Under the pieces are notes generated by a model, which saw only the letters and a list, made by a program, of their open reading frames with translations, was not told the origin of the DNA and ran no database searches. A program made the position numbers and the translations under genes. DNA of 54,674 nt from Burkholderiales bacterium (lineage in GTDB: Bacteria > Pseudomonadota > Gammaproteobacteria > Burkholderiales > Usitatibacteraceae), in contig JANYBL010000078.1 in assembly GCA_025360815.1 (NCBI GenBank), forward strand, positions 1-54,674, written 5' to 3'. This document shows positions 41,995 through 50,673 of this stretch, one piece after another; the first letter of the stretch is position 1, and every line of letters begins with the position of its first letter.

Positions 41995-42322
41995 AATGAA
42001 GCGCAGATGAACTGCAGGTGCCCCCACGTGACCCGCCTCGGCGGACGCCCATGCTGAAGTCAAACAGCCCGCCCGCTGCCGTGGGTCACTTTGCATCTCT
42101 ACAACCCTCCCGCGTTTCCGCTTAAATATCAGGGATTGCTGTTAAAAAAACGGAACCACTTCTGAACGCGAGTTTATGAAGAAAACAGCAGCAGCAAATG
42201 ATGAGACACTTCTGCAAAATAGCCAAACTGCTCGTCGGATGAAGAGAGCAGCGTAATTCTTCAACGAAACGCTTTCTAAGCGCAGAGGGCGTTTTTGAAC
42301 ATTACAAGTTTCTTAGTAGGGA
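41995..42322. other. Non-coding stretch with degraded mobile-element character
   Basis: No open reading frame is convincing. An inverted pair GTGACCC (about 42028) / GGGTCAC (about 42092) is present, but I cannot assign it. The stretch is a boundary between the transposase fragment and the PLA2 unit. Confidence 0.35.
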
Positions 42323-43189
42323 CTACTTGCAGGGCCTTAACTGCATTTGCCTTGCTGTAATTTCAACAGTTCTGGGGTTGCCTGTATAGCGATTTGCGCC
42401 GCAGTAAGTAAACTGCCGATTTGCAACATTCATAAAAGAAACAGCGACCGCTCCTGCGCTATCAGCAATCCCTTTATTTGCTGCATAAACATTGGGATCC
42501 GCGCCAAATCTTTGCATTATTTCAGTTGCTAATGTCCCGTCCCCAAGTAGCGCCGCCTCTATTGATAATTTCGCAAGGCGTTCACCACCACCAATTGAAG
42601 CAAGGTCTACAGTTGAAGCTTCTAAAAATGCAGCTAATGGCGAATCGAGTTTCCTTGCCAACGCATTCCCGACAGTGTTTTTGTAGAGTGAATACTCATT
42701 TTCTGTAAAAATCTCGGGTTTTTCTTTTAAATATAGCTGCACAAGATACGACGATAGCGACGATTGATCCATCGCACCCAAATCTTCCTTCGACAATATA
42801 GGCGGCCTCGGACTGTCCCTCAACTTCAATACCTGGTCAACAGTTGGAAAAGCGCGCGATAGTTTCCACTCAAGCTCCTCTTTAGAAAAATATTGCAATA
42901 ACCCATAGGTTTTTGCATTTAGCGCATTTACAAATGTCTGATCCGCAGCGGGCAGTTTAGCAATAGCTTCGACAAAAGTTGGTGGTGTAATGTAAATACC
43001 AGATCGAGGCTCAGTCTTATGTGGTGCTAGACCTGTATTGGAGCCACTCGCTAAATTCGCTGTGGCTGCTTGGGCTAAGCTACTTGTAGTTTGTGGTGAT
43101 GGGGTCTGAAACGATAACGGTCTGAGCAACGCAAAAAGACCAATGCCAATAATACCCGCCGCAACTGCGAGCCAGAATTTTTTGCTCAT
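42323..43189 (-). CDS. Membrane-anchored protein of unknown function, partner of the PLA2-like gene
   Basis: The 288-residue product begins with a single N-terminal membrane anchor or uncleaved signal (MSKKFWLAVAAGIIGIGLFALL) and then a soluble, mostly helical domain without known motifs. It has only two cysteines, both near the C-terminus (FTYCGAN and RPCK), which could form a disulfide in the periplasm. I chose the ATG at 43189, with AAGGA 9 bases upstream; another ATG at 43237, with GAGGA upstream, overlaps the end of the PLA2-like gene and adds 16 polar residues. The close overlap shows the two are transcribed together. I do not recognise the family. Roles such as an inhibitor, immunity or secretion helper of the lipase are only guesses. 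Confidence 0.7.
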   Translation of the reverse strand: MSKKFWLAVAAGIIGIGLFALLRPLSFQTPSPQTTSSLAQAATANLASGSNTGLAPHKTEPRSGIYITPPTFVEAIAKLPAADQTFVNALNAKTYGLLQYFSKEELEWKLSRAFPTVDQVLKLRDSPRPPILSKEDLGAMDQSSLSSYLVQLYLKEKPEIFTENEYSLYKNTVGNALARKLDSPLAAFLEASTVDLASIGGGERLAKLSIEAALLGDGTLATEIMQRFGADPNVYAANKGIADSAGAVAVSFMNVANRQFTYCGANRYTGNPRTVEITARQMQLRPCK

Positions 43190-43220
43190 ATGATTGTCCT
43201 TGATTATTTGTCGGGCTGAA

Positions 43221-44056
43221 TTATTTTGGGCATCCATTGTCCTCTACCTCCTTCTGATATTTGTAGCATGCCAAATCACCGCCCGCTGCTGCGTATGCAT
43301 TGTCAGCATCAGGAGTGTTCACGGCAGTGTAATACTCGTCTGCGAACGAATTGCAGCTCGTGGGGTTAGTAGCGGTACTGCAAGCGTTCTTTAGATCGTT
43401 GGAAAATTGCGTGTCGCAGGTAGCCTTCATGGCTTGTCTAGCGTAGCAATAGTCATGGTTATTGCAGGAGCTGAGGAAAGAGGCGCCTGCTGCAGGAGCA
43501 TCTATACTGCCCGTATAGGACAGCGGGTAGTTGAGGCTGAGGTATACGCCACCCAAAAGTCTGCTCCAGGTTCCACTGCCACAGCCATTAGCTGATCCGT
43601 TCAGACCTGCAATCGATGGCTTTGTGGTGCAGCCTGGTGGCTGTTTCGATTTGATAGCGGCGCAGATCTGCTCTTTAGTCAGATCAGGTGGCCCTGCGTT
43701 TTCATTGACCCCGCCCGGCCGCGACTGCAGCATCTTCATAAATCGGGCGTCCGCTTTTAACTGCGCGTCTTGTAAGGCTAGTCCGCATACTGCGGTGTAA
43801 CATAAACCCTGAATTTTTCTGCCGTTTACGACGATAGGCGGCAGCGGTTGCGGGGCGGGGGTTTGCGCTTCGGCTAACGGCACAATTAGGCTTGAGAACG
43901 CAAAATAGAAACCTGCAAAAAGCTTTAAAGCCTTTCGGTGCCTGCTACCGTGCAGTGCTGTGCTGTGGTGTGGTGTGCTGTGCTGTGCTGTGCTGTGCTG
44001 TGCTGTGCTGTGCTGTGCTGTGCAGCATTTGAAACGGCTACTTCAATAATGTTCAT
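43221..44056 (-). CDS. Secreted phospholipase A2-like protein; frame interrupted at a pentanucleotide repeat (phase-OFF)
   Basis: The body of the gene has a PLA2 catalytic motif, SCNNHDYCYAR, whose His-Asp pair is the classic sPLA2 dyad, then CDTQFSNDLKNAC and CNSFADEYYTAV, and about a dozen cysteines, as in secreted disulfide-rich PLA2s. In the same frame, upstream of the GTG at 43883, there is a clear signal peptide (KALKLFAGFYFAFSSLIVPLAEAQ) but no usable start codon before a TGA at 44045-44043. The ATG at 44056 has AAAGGAAA and a promoter before it, but its frame runs through the repeat and stops at TAA 43927-43925 after 43 codons. It is 173 bases from the GTG, so removing one 5-bp unit (168) or adding two (183) restores the frame. 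As sequenced it is OFF; an assembly error in the repeat is the alternative. Confidence 0.75.
43951..44025 (-). repeat. Pentanucleotide tandem repeat (CAGCA)n in the PLA2-like gene
   Basis: The array has 15 units of 5 bp. Read on the plus strand: TGCAG, TGCTG x2, TGGTG x2, TGCTG x9, TGCAG. The nine perfect units at 43976-44020 are long enough for slippage. The unit length is not a multiple of three, so each change moves the reading frame. Confidence 0.97.
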
Positions 44057-44145
44057 ATTATTTTCCTTTAAGGTAATAAAGATAAACATCCCCAATTTGA
44101 TACAAAATGCTTTTTTATTTTGAGTTGCTCCAAATAATCGAAATT

Positions 44146-44174
44146 ATTATTGACTATATACTTAAATTTGCCAA
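44146..44174 (-). promoter_or_regulatory. Promoter of the PLA2-like gene
   Basis: On the minus strand TTGGCA (44174-44169) and AATAAT (44151-44146), 17 bases apart, each match five of six consensus bases. It lies about 90 bases before the ATG at 44056. Confidence 0.6.
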
Positions 44175-44280
44175 CACTTTCATTTAAATATTTTTAACGT
44201 GGCTGAGGTTGGCTACGAATTTCGGGTGCGAACGATGGCAGGATAACCCTGTTATTGGAGGTTAAGAAATGAAACGATAG

Positions 44281-44750
44281 CCAACACAGAACCGCACGAT
44301 GAAATTCAAGCAAGAGGCAGCGAGGCAGCTTGAGGTTGGAGGTGGCCTCGAAATTTGCACGTTGGTTTAAGTCGAAACTCTGGGATTACTGCTGGGCCGA
44401 TGTCGCTCTGGTGAGAAGGAGCTTTACATGCTCAAGAAGGAATCAACCGCCTCCGAATGTTAGCGACCCAAGCTTATCATGCGGTCGGGATCATGGAGCT
44501 GGCCTTGGTCCGGTTCGGCACAACGGGTAGGGTGAACACCGATCAACGCAGTCGGTTTACGGCGGAAAAATTCGCACAGACAGTGTTATCGCGTGGTGCG
44601 AAGCTTGCCGTGGTTGGTAGCGGTGCCAGGCACGACAAGGTGTTCGTGGAGCGACTCTGGCGCGCGATCAAATATGAGGCATGCCTACCCGCGAGCCTAC
44701 GACAGCGTTGGCGAGGCTCGGCGTGGCATTGCTAACTATATCGATTGATA
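44281..44750 (+). pseudogene. Degraded IS3-family transposase (OrfA and OrfB remnants)
   Basis: A scrap near 44299-44350 reads MKFKQEAARQLEVGGG, like the start of an IS3 OrfA, and is cut by a stop. From 44540 the sequence reads TDQRSRFTAEKF and DKVFVERLWRAIKYEA, typical of the integrase core; then the frame shifts near 44684 and continues as YPRAYDSVGEARRGIANYID before a stop at 44746. So there are at least one frameshift and several stops, and no functional product. No terminal repeats could be assigned. Confidence 0.8.
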
Positions 44751-44769
44751 AATCGAACGGGATAAACAG

Positions 44770-45175
44770 TGCATTCGCGAGCGTTGAGTGTTCAGCGAAC
44801 CCGTTTGATCAAAAAAGCCTTACGCATCTGCTGCCGCACGCTGGTGCGCGCGGTATGGGCGTGATTGCCAAACGCACCCTGGGAAATGCGCCTTGGCGCT
44901 TTGCCGATCGACCATCTGGACATTATTGTGAAACGTACTGGTTACGCCGCAAAGCGATGGCGCTTGATATTGCCGACATGCCTTGGAATGAATTTTCGCT
45001 GCGCTTCAGTGCCTTTGCGCCGACTGTCAGCAGCGCGATTGTGGGAACATCATCGATTGCCAATTTGCCCCGCAACATAGAGCATGTTGAGGCGGGCCCC
45101 TTGCCAGAAGCCTTATTCGGCGAGGCTTGCGGGCGATTCGGTATGTTGGGAAACGATTGGCCGGGTGAGATTTAA
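44770..45175 (+). pseudogene. C-terminal fragment of an aldo/keto reductase
   Basis: From about 44780 the frame reads ASVECSANPFDQKSLTHLLP, then GMGVIAKRTLGNAPWRF, MPWNEFSLRFSAFAPTVSS, AIVGTSSIANLPRNIEHVEA and ends WPGEI. This is the second half of an aldo/keto reductase, a TIM-barrel NAD(P)H enzyme. The N-terminal half, with the catalytic Tyr and Asp, is absent and replaced by transposase remnants, so it is a truncated gene. The remaining end is intact to the stop, which suggests a recent truncation. Confidence 0.65.
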
Positions 45176-45266
45176 TGCGCCCGATTGTGCACCAATTTTA
45201 CTTGGAAGTTAATCAGTAACACCATAAACTAATCGTCTCCTAGGTCTTCACATTCCATGAAAACAA

Positions 45267-46319
45267 TTGATCTTGACTAAATCTGACAAAACCCAATCGA
45301 GCACCCCGCCGTCGAAAGCACGTCTACAAATGGTGGATATTGCTCGACTTGCTGGCGTTTCAACATCTACGGTTTCGCGCGCCTTGAGTGGCAGCAGCTT
45401 GGTCAACGATGAGACCAAAAAGAGAGTGGCAGAGCTTGCCCGTTCGCTTAATTACACCATTAATATTGGTGCGCAAAATCTCCGGCTCTCGCAAAACCGC
45501 ACGATTGCCGTCGTCATTCCTTACGATGCTGCCAATCGTCAGCATGTGTCTGATCCCTTTTTCTTAAGCATGCTCGGCTCACTCGCCGACGCAATCACGG
45601 ATTGCGGCTACGATATGCTGATTTCCCGTGTGGATGCGGATCGGCTAGACGAAGCTGCGCAGATTTATGAAGGTGGGCGAGCGATTGGCATTATCTTGAT
45701 CGGTCAATGGCAGCATCATGATCAGCTCAATGATCTCGCCGTTCGTCGCGTACCGATCGTGGTGTGGGGGGCGCAGCTTCCGCAACAGTATTATTGTACG
45801 GTTGGCAGCAACAACGTAGAGGGTGGCAAGCTCGCGACTGAGCACTTGGTGTCCCATGGTCGTAGCCGCATAGTATTCTTTGGCGATCGCCAGTTGCCCG
45901 AAGTATCGCATCGCTATGCGGGCTACATGCAAATTTTGGAGAACCATCATATTCCGCTGCGAGAGGAATTGTATGTCTCCTCAGCGTTTACTGTTGAAAG
46001 TGGCAAACAGGCTCTGCATCAACTTTTAAAGAGCAAAATACCGTTCGACGCTGTTTTTGCATGCAGTGATTTATTGGCGATGACGGTGATCAGCGGGCTC
46101 CGCACCGAGGGTATTCATGTGCCGCATGACGTCGCCGTGGTGGGCTATGACGATATCGAATTGTCCCAACATTTCCACCCACCATTGACGACGGTGAAGC
46201 AATCGATAGACGTTGCCGGGCGTACGCTCGTAGAAGCATTGGTGGAATTGATGGCAGGCAAAGCGCCATCCCCGTTGTTGTTACCCACCAGTTTGATTGT
46301 CAGATCAACGAGCGCTTAG
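45267..46319 (+). CDS. LacI-family transcriptional regulator (sucrose locus)
   Basis: The product has the LacI N-terminal HTH (MVDIARLAGVSTSTVSRALSG, with hinge region NDETKKRVAELARSLNYTIN) and a periplasmic-binding-protein-like sugar domain (IGIILIGQWQHHDQL, DAVFACSDLLAMTVISGL, VAVVGYDDIELSQHFHPPLT). The total length is 350 residues from TTG at 45267; the ATG at 45330 would start directly at the HTH, with neither having a strong ribosome binding site. It is just upstream of the TonB receptor, fructokinase, sucrose phosphorylase and transporter, so it probably represses them in the absence of sugar. Overlapping palindromes 0.5 kb downstream are its likely operators. Confidence 0.9.
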   Translation: MILTKSDKTQSSTPPSKARLQMVDIARLAGVSTSTVSRALSGSSLVNDETKKRVAELARSLNYTINIGAQNLRLSQNRTIAVVIPYDAANRQHVSDPFFLSMLGSLADAITDCGYDMLISRVDADRLDEAAQIYEGGRAIGIILIGQWQHHDQLNDLAVRRVPIVVWGAQLPQQYYCTVGSNNVEGGKLATEHLVSHGRSRIVFFGDRQLPEVSHRYAGYMQILENHHIPLREELYVSSAFTVESGKQALHQLLKSKIPFDAVFACSDLLAMTVISGLRTEGIHVPHDVAVVGYDDIELSQHFHPPLTTVKQSIDVAGRTLVEALVELMAGKAPSPLLLPTSLIVRSTSA

Positions 46320-47063
46320 TTTCTGCAGCGCTGCGGCAAAATTGCTTGGTTTGTAGGGAAACGTCGATGAACGGTCGTCGACGAACAATCGCTGATATAT
46401 GCCGCTGTAACAGCCTGCTTGATTGTATTTGTGAGTGTATTTTCTAGTGTGTGTACCGGTATGGATCAAAATACAAACGATTGCATTAAATTCTCAAATT
46501 TATGTCCGTGTTGCAAAGCGCCTTCTCTCAGATACTGATATCAGCGTCGATAGCCAGTTTGCTGGCGGACAACATACAAAATATTTTTTGTCGCGTTGAT
46601 TGCTGACGTATGCTGCATTGAAGACTCATTCGCCCGTCATGGCTGTATGTAAAATTGCCAAACACTAGTGAATACGGGCATCTTCAGGTTTGTAGGCTGG
46701 TATGTATTAAAAATAAGCCACAAATTTTTTTGTGCGTGCTGATCAATTTGACCAACGAGTGTAGTTTTATATCCGCTTCTTACCGCATCGTCAACGCCCA
46801 GGCTTGGTAACTAAGTAATGATGATAGGCAAAATTATATGTTGCAATGCAATATTGCAATCGATTGCACAAACGTGCATGATGCAAACGCCGGTTAAAAA
46901 AATGAATCTGTACCAGCGGATCGGCCGGCGCGGCCACAACCATCTATTCTCACCGCTAAATTGTTACCAATTTGCTATCCCCTGTTCTCTACTCAACGCA
47001 CAAACCAAGCCACATGATTTCAAGCTCAGCATCTTGTGTTGAGCCCAAATAACCGGAGGAAAT
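46320..47063. other. Regulatory region between the LacI-type regulator and the TonB receptor
   Basis: This 744-base AT-rich gap holds no gene I can support. It contains the operator-like cluster at 46843-46886, a separate half-site (AAACGATTGCAT, 46475-46486) and a strong ribosome binding site (GGAGG, 47056-47060 region) before the receptor gene. I could not fix the -35/-10 boxes. Confidence 0.6.
46843..46869. promoter_or_regulatory. Interleaved operator palindromes for a LacI-family regulator
   Basis: Two perfect palindromes overlap: TGCAATATTGCA (46848-46859) and TGCAATCGATTGCA (46856-46869), with a further TGCAAT half-site at 46843-46848. The second, centred on CG, is the usual LacI-family form. 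A third, spaced palindrome TGCATGATGCA lies at 46876-46886. Binding by the upstream regulator is inferred. Confidence 0.65.
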
Positions 47064-49487
47064 ATGAAGTTTCGATCTCTTGCACACCATCACGCTGTTT
47101 CAACAAATTCAATGGATTTTCGCCAATCCAGGCGTCAACACACGTCGATCCTCCCACTCGCCGCTGCCGTGTCGTTTGCCTTGATGCAAATGACCTCCAC
47201 TGCCGCGCACGCACAGACAGCACCTGCGGCGCCTGCGGTGGCAGAAGCAAAAACAGCCAGCGAAAAAGTCGACAAAGCGGACAAAGCGGGAAAAGGCACG
47301 TTAAGTCTCGATGCTGTTGTTGTTACCGCCTCGCCACAGGGCGTATCCAAAATAAAATCGAGCGTGTCGGTCAGTACCCTCGACGAAGAGCAGCTACAGC
47401 GCTCCCAGGCAACCAGTGCAGCTGAGATCTTGCGCTCCATCCCCGGTGTCCGCTCAGAATCCTCAGGTGGTGAGAGCAATGCCAACGTCACCGTGCGCGG
47501 CCTGCCAATTTCAGCTGGTGGCGGCCGCTATGTGCAATTCCAGGAAGATGGTCTCCCGATTTTGCAATTTGGTGATTTGGATTTCGCCACACAAGATACC
47601 TTTGTGCGTTTGGACGGCAGTTTGGATCGTTTGGAAGTTGTTCGTGGCGGCTCCGCTTCGACACTGGCCACCAACGCACCAGGCGGTATTTTCAACTTCA
47701 TCAGCAAAACGGGCGAAGACAAAGGTGGCTCGATTGGTTTTAGCCGTGGCATAGGCTATGACCAGACCAGATTGGATTTTGATGTCGGCGGTCGTTTGGG
47801 CGATAAAACCCGTTACTTCCTCGGTGGCTTTTACCGTTACGGTGAAGGCGCGCGCAATGGTGGCGTGAATGTTGAGAATGGTGGCCAAGTCCGCGGCAAT
47901 ATTACGCAAGAGTTCAAGGAAGGCTATGTCCGCGTAAGCTTTAAGGTGCTCGACGACCATGCGCCCACGTACTTGCCTACACCGGTTCGCTACGTCAATG
48001 GCCAGATCCAAACGATACCCGGACTGGATCCACGCAAAACCAGTTTTTACTCACCCTATTGGGTTGCCGATAACACGCTTACAGTCAACAACGGCCGCGT
48101 GAATTCCAATATCAATGACGGCCTGACAGCCAAAAGTACAACCTTTGGCATTGAATCCAAGGTCAATGTTGGTGATGGCTGGAATCTTGATGAAAAATTT
48201 CGCACTGCAACCAACAAAGGCCGTTTTATTGCCGTGTTTCCAGGTGACGATGTCGCGAATGTAACGACAACGTATGCAACCGGACCCAATCGCGGGCAGG
48301 CTTATACAGGGCCTGCTTTTACGGCGGTGGTGTTTAACACGTCGCTTGATAATTTGGATCTGACCGCCAACGATTTGAAGCTCGCCAAAAAATTTGCAAT
48401 CGACAACAACTCCAGCTTGACTGCAACGGGCGGTTTCTACACTTCGTTGCAGAACGTTGGTCTGACATGGAACTTTAACCAATATTTACTGCAAGCAACA
48501 GGCGACAAACCGGCTATCCTCACCTCGGCAATCAATGGAACTAACGGCTTTGGCGGCTGCTGTTCTGTGAATGTTGATGCGCAGTATAAAACCACTGCAC
48601 CGTACGCCGTACTGGCCTATGAGACAGGGCCGATTAACCTCGACGCCAGCGTTCGTAGTGACAAGCAAAAAGTGAATGGCACTTACAACCAATTGGTTTT
48701 CGCTCCCGCAAATTCGCTTACATACGACCCTACTGCGGCACGCATCATCAACTACGAAAAGAGTCACACCTCGTACTCGTTTGGCGGCAACTATCGGGTC
48801 GATAAAGACTTGGCATTTTTTGCGCGTTATAGCGAAGGTGTTGCGTTCAACGCTGATCGTATCGTCAACTTCAGCGCGCAAAAGGCAGTAGATGGCACGT
48901 CGCCAATTCCAATCAATACAGTCAAGCAATTCGAGGCTGGCGTTAAATGGCGCGTTGAAAATCTCTCTACTTTCGTCACCTTGTTCCAGGCCAAGACGAG
49001 TGAGAGTAACTACGATTTGATATCGGGAAAATCCAGTGCCAATACTTACGATGCCAAGGGTGCTGAGCTGGAAATGGCTTACAACATCGGCGGCTTCCGC
49101 TTGGCGGGTGGTGCAACCATTACAGATGCCAACATCACCGCTTCGAACACACCGTCGTTGGTTGGGCAGACTCCGCGCCGTCAGGCAAAGCTCATTTACC
49201 AAATTTCACCGTCATACAGCATTGGCGACTTTACAATCGGTGGCAGCATCATTGGCACCAGCGCATCGAAGGACGATAGCCCAACAGGCCCCATCTCGGT
49301 GACATTGCCAGCGTACTCGGTCATCAATGCATTCGCTACCTACAACATCACCAGCAGCTTGCTCGTGACGCTGGGCGCGAACAACCTTCTCGATAAAATT
49401 GGCTATACCGAATCCAATGATGGCCGCGGTGCAGCGCGTTCGATCAATGGCCGTGCCGTGAAATTGGGTTTGAAGTATACGTTTTAA
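47064..49487 (+). CDS. TonB-dependent outer-membrane receptor (likely sucrose)
   Basis: The 807-residue product has a signal peptide after a polar leader (SILPLAAAVSFALMQ to AAHAQ, near residues 28-51), then a low-complexity Ala/Lys stretch, a TonB-box-like region (LDAVVVTA), the plug domain (ATSAAEILRSIPGVRSESSG, NVTVRGLP, LDRLEVVRGGSAS, GGIFNFISKTG) and a 22-strand barrel ending in Phe (KLGLKYTF). GGAGG lies 7 bases before the ATG. It imports a ligand with energy from TonB. The company of sucrose genes suggests sucrose. A close hairpin follows the stop. Confidence 0.93.
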   Translation: MKFRSLAHHHAVSTNSMDFRQSRRQHTSILPLAAAVSFALMQMTSTAAHAQTAPAAPAVAEAKTASEKVDKADKAGKGTLSLDAVVVTASPQGVSKIKSSVSVSTLDEEQLQRSQATSAAEILRSIPGVRSESSGGESNANVTVRGLPISAGGGRYVQFQEDGLPILQFGDLDFATQDTFVRLDGSLDRLEVVRGGSASTLATNAPGGIFNFISKTGEDKGGSIGFSRGIGYDQTRLDFDVGGRLGDKTRYFLGGFYRYGEGARNGGVNVENGGQVRGNITQEFKEGYVRVSFKVLDDHAPTYLPTPVRYVNGQIQTIPGLDPRKTSFYSPYWVADNTLTVNNGRVNSNINDGLTAKSTTFGIESKVNVGDGWNLDEKFRTATNKGRFIAVFPGDDVANVTTTYATGPNRGQAYTGPAFTAVVFNTSLDNLDLTANDLKLAKKFAIDNNSSLTATGGFYTSLQNVGLTWNFNQYLLQATGDKPAILTSAINGTNGFGGCCSVNVDAQYKTTAPYAVLAYETGPINLDASVRSDKQKVNGTYNQLVFAPANSLTYDPTAARIINYEKSHTSYSFGGNYRVDKDLAFFARYSEGVAFNADRIVNFSAQKAVDGTSPIPINTVKQFEAGVKWRVENLSTFVTLFQAKTSESNYDLISGKSSANTYDAKGAELEMAYNIGGFRLAGGATITDANITASNTPSLVGQTPRRQAKLIYQISPSYSIGDFTIGGSIIGTSASKDDSPTGPISVTLPAYSVINAFATYNITSSLLVTLGANNLLDKIGYTESNDGRGAARSINGRAVKLGLKYTF

Positions 49488-49510
49488 CAAAGCGCCACAT
49501 TAAGAGGCTG

Positions 49511-49543
49511 CCGCTCGCTCCCCATTTCCAATGGGGCGAGCGG
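49511..49543 (+). terminator. Strong hairpin between the receptor and fructokinase genes
   Basis: CCGCTCGCTCCCCATT (49511-49526) and AATGGGGCGAGCGG (49530-49543) form a stem with one bulged T and a 3-base loop. No T tract follows, so it may slow or trim the transcript, or stabilise receptor mRNA, rather than end transcription. Confidence 0.45.
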
Positions 49544-49616
49544 TACATTCCAAGTTTGCACTTTTCAGGTGCGCTCTTAAGTGGGTTTGTGATCTCCATC
49601 ATCTTCATTTATATAA

Positions 49617-50672
49617 ATGCCAGCCATTGATCAATCAACCCTATCCGATAACATGGCGCGCAATCGCCGTATTATGGTCGTTGGTGAGGCGCTACTCGAT
49701 CATTTTCCGGATGGTGCTGTGCCAGGCGGTTCACCCTTCAATGTAGCGCGGCATCTGGCGGCGCTCGGCGCAAACCCGGTGATGGTAACGCGGATTGGCA
49801 GCGATGCCGACGCCGATATTGTTCTCAATGAGTTTGTGCGCTTTGGCATGACGCTGATTGGCGTACAGCGTGATGCGGTGCGTCAAACCGGCTCTGTACA
49901 AGTGACCTTGGGTACAGATGGTCATCAGTTCCACATTGGTGAAAATCAGGCGTGGGATGCGATTGAAGCTTCGCCAGCGTCGGCAGTGGCTCGGCAGGTG
50001 CAACCGCATATTGTATGCATCAATACGCTTGCTCAGCGCAGCGCAACTTCAAAGCGCGCTGTGACAACGGTTCTCGATAGCTGTAGTGCGCTACGAGTGC
50101 TCGATTTGAATTTGCGCGAGGGCAATGACAACCATGCCTTGGCCCATTGGTCATTGCGTCATGTGGATGTGCTCAAGGTGAATGAAGATGAATTGTGCCA
50201 ATTGCTGCATTGGTTTATTGATTCAATTGATGATGAAGTGAAAAATGTCCCTACAAAAAAGGCCATTTCGATCAATGGTAGCTACCAGCTGAATGCCCCA
50301 AAGTCCTTGCTGGAAGCCGTTCTCCAACTATTTCGCCTCTATCCGTTAAAGCGTTTGTTGGTTACGCGCGGCGCACAGGGTTATGTTGTGTTTGATGCGC
50401 TCGGACACATTATTGCTGAAGGTGAATCGCCCGTTGTTGATGTTGTTGACACGGTTGGTGCGGGCGACGCATTCCTCGCCGTCACCCTGCTGGGCGAAGC
50501 ACGAGGTTGGCCAATCGACACAACTGCTGCCTGGGCAGCGCAATTTGCTGCCGCTGTTTGTACACATCGAGGCGCAGTCGCCGCAAATATTTCTTTCTAC
50601 GATGCGTGGCGCGCACTTTTTTCCGCGGACGTTCGCTGTAAACCGACCGCACCAGAAAAACCACACCCCTAA
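49617..50672 (+). CDS. Fructokinase, PfkB family
   Basis: It phosphorylates fructose with ATP. The 351 residues show the PfkB pattern: RIMVVGEALLDHFPDGAVPGG (sugar contact near residue 20), NVARHLAALGANPVMVTRIG, LDLNLREG, KVNEDEL and the ATP/catalytic signature DTVGAGDAFLAV (catalytic Asp) near residue 285. The ATG at 49617 lacks a good ribosome binding site; an ATG at 49653 is possible and would start close to the fold. The stop is one base before the ATG of the sucrose phosphorylase gene, so they are co-translated. The substrate is inferred from this neighbour, which releases fructose. Confidence 0.88.
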   Translation: MPAIDQSTLSDNMARNRRIMVVGEALLDHFPDGAVPGGSPFNVARHLAALGANPVMVTRIGSDADADIVLNEFVRFGMTLIGVQRDAVRQTGSVQVTLGTDGHQFHIGENQAWDAIEASPASAVARQVQPHIVCINTLAQRSATSKRAVTTVLDSCSALRVLDLNLREGNDNHALAHWSLRHVDVLKVNEDELCQLLHWFIDSIDDEVKNVPTKKAISINGSYQLNAPKSLLEAVLQLFRLYPLKRLLVTRGAQGYVVFDALGHIIAEGESPVVDVVDTVGAGDAFLAVTLLGEARGWPIDTTAAWAAQFAAAVCTHRGAVAANISFYDAWRALFSADVRCKPTAPEKPHP

Positions 50673-50673
50673 A

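Noticed and set aside
43951-44025. CRISPR array
   Set aside because: The repeats are 5 bp long without spacers, so this is a simple-sequence repeat.
43938-44123. Plus-strand frame rich in Cys-Ala-Val-Leu
   Set aside because: It is only the translation of the TGCTG repeat on the wrong strand; the minus strand has the promoter, ribosome binding site and gene.
46818-47042. Plus-strand 74-codon frame before the TonB receptor
   Set aside because: It overlaps the operator palindromes, and codon use and composition give no support.
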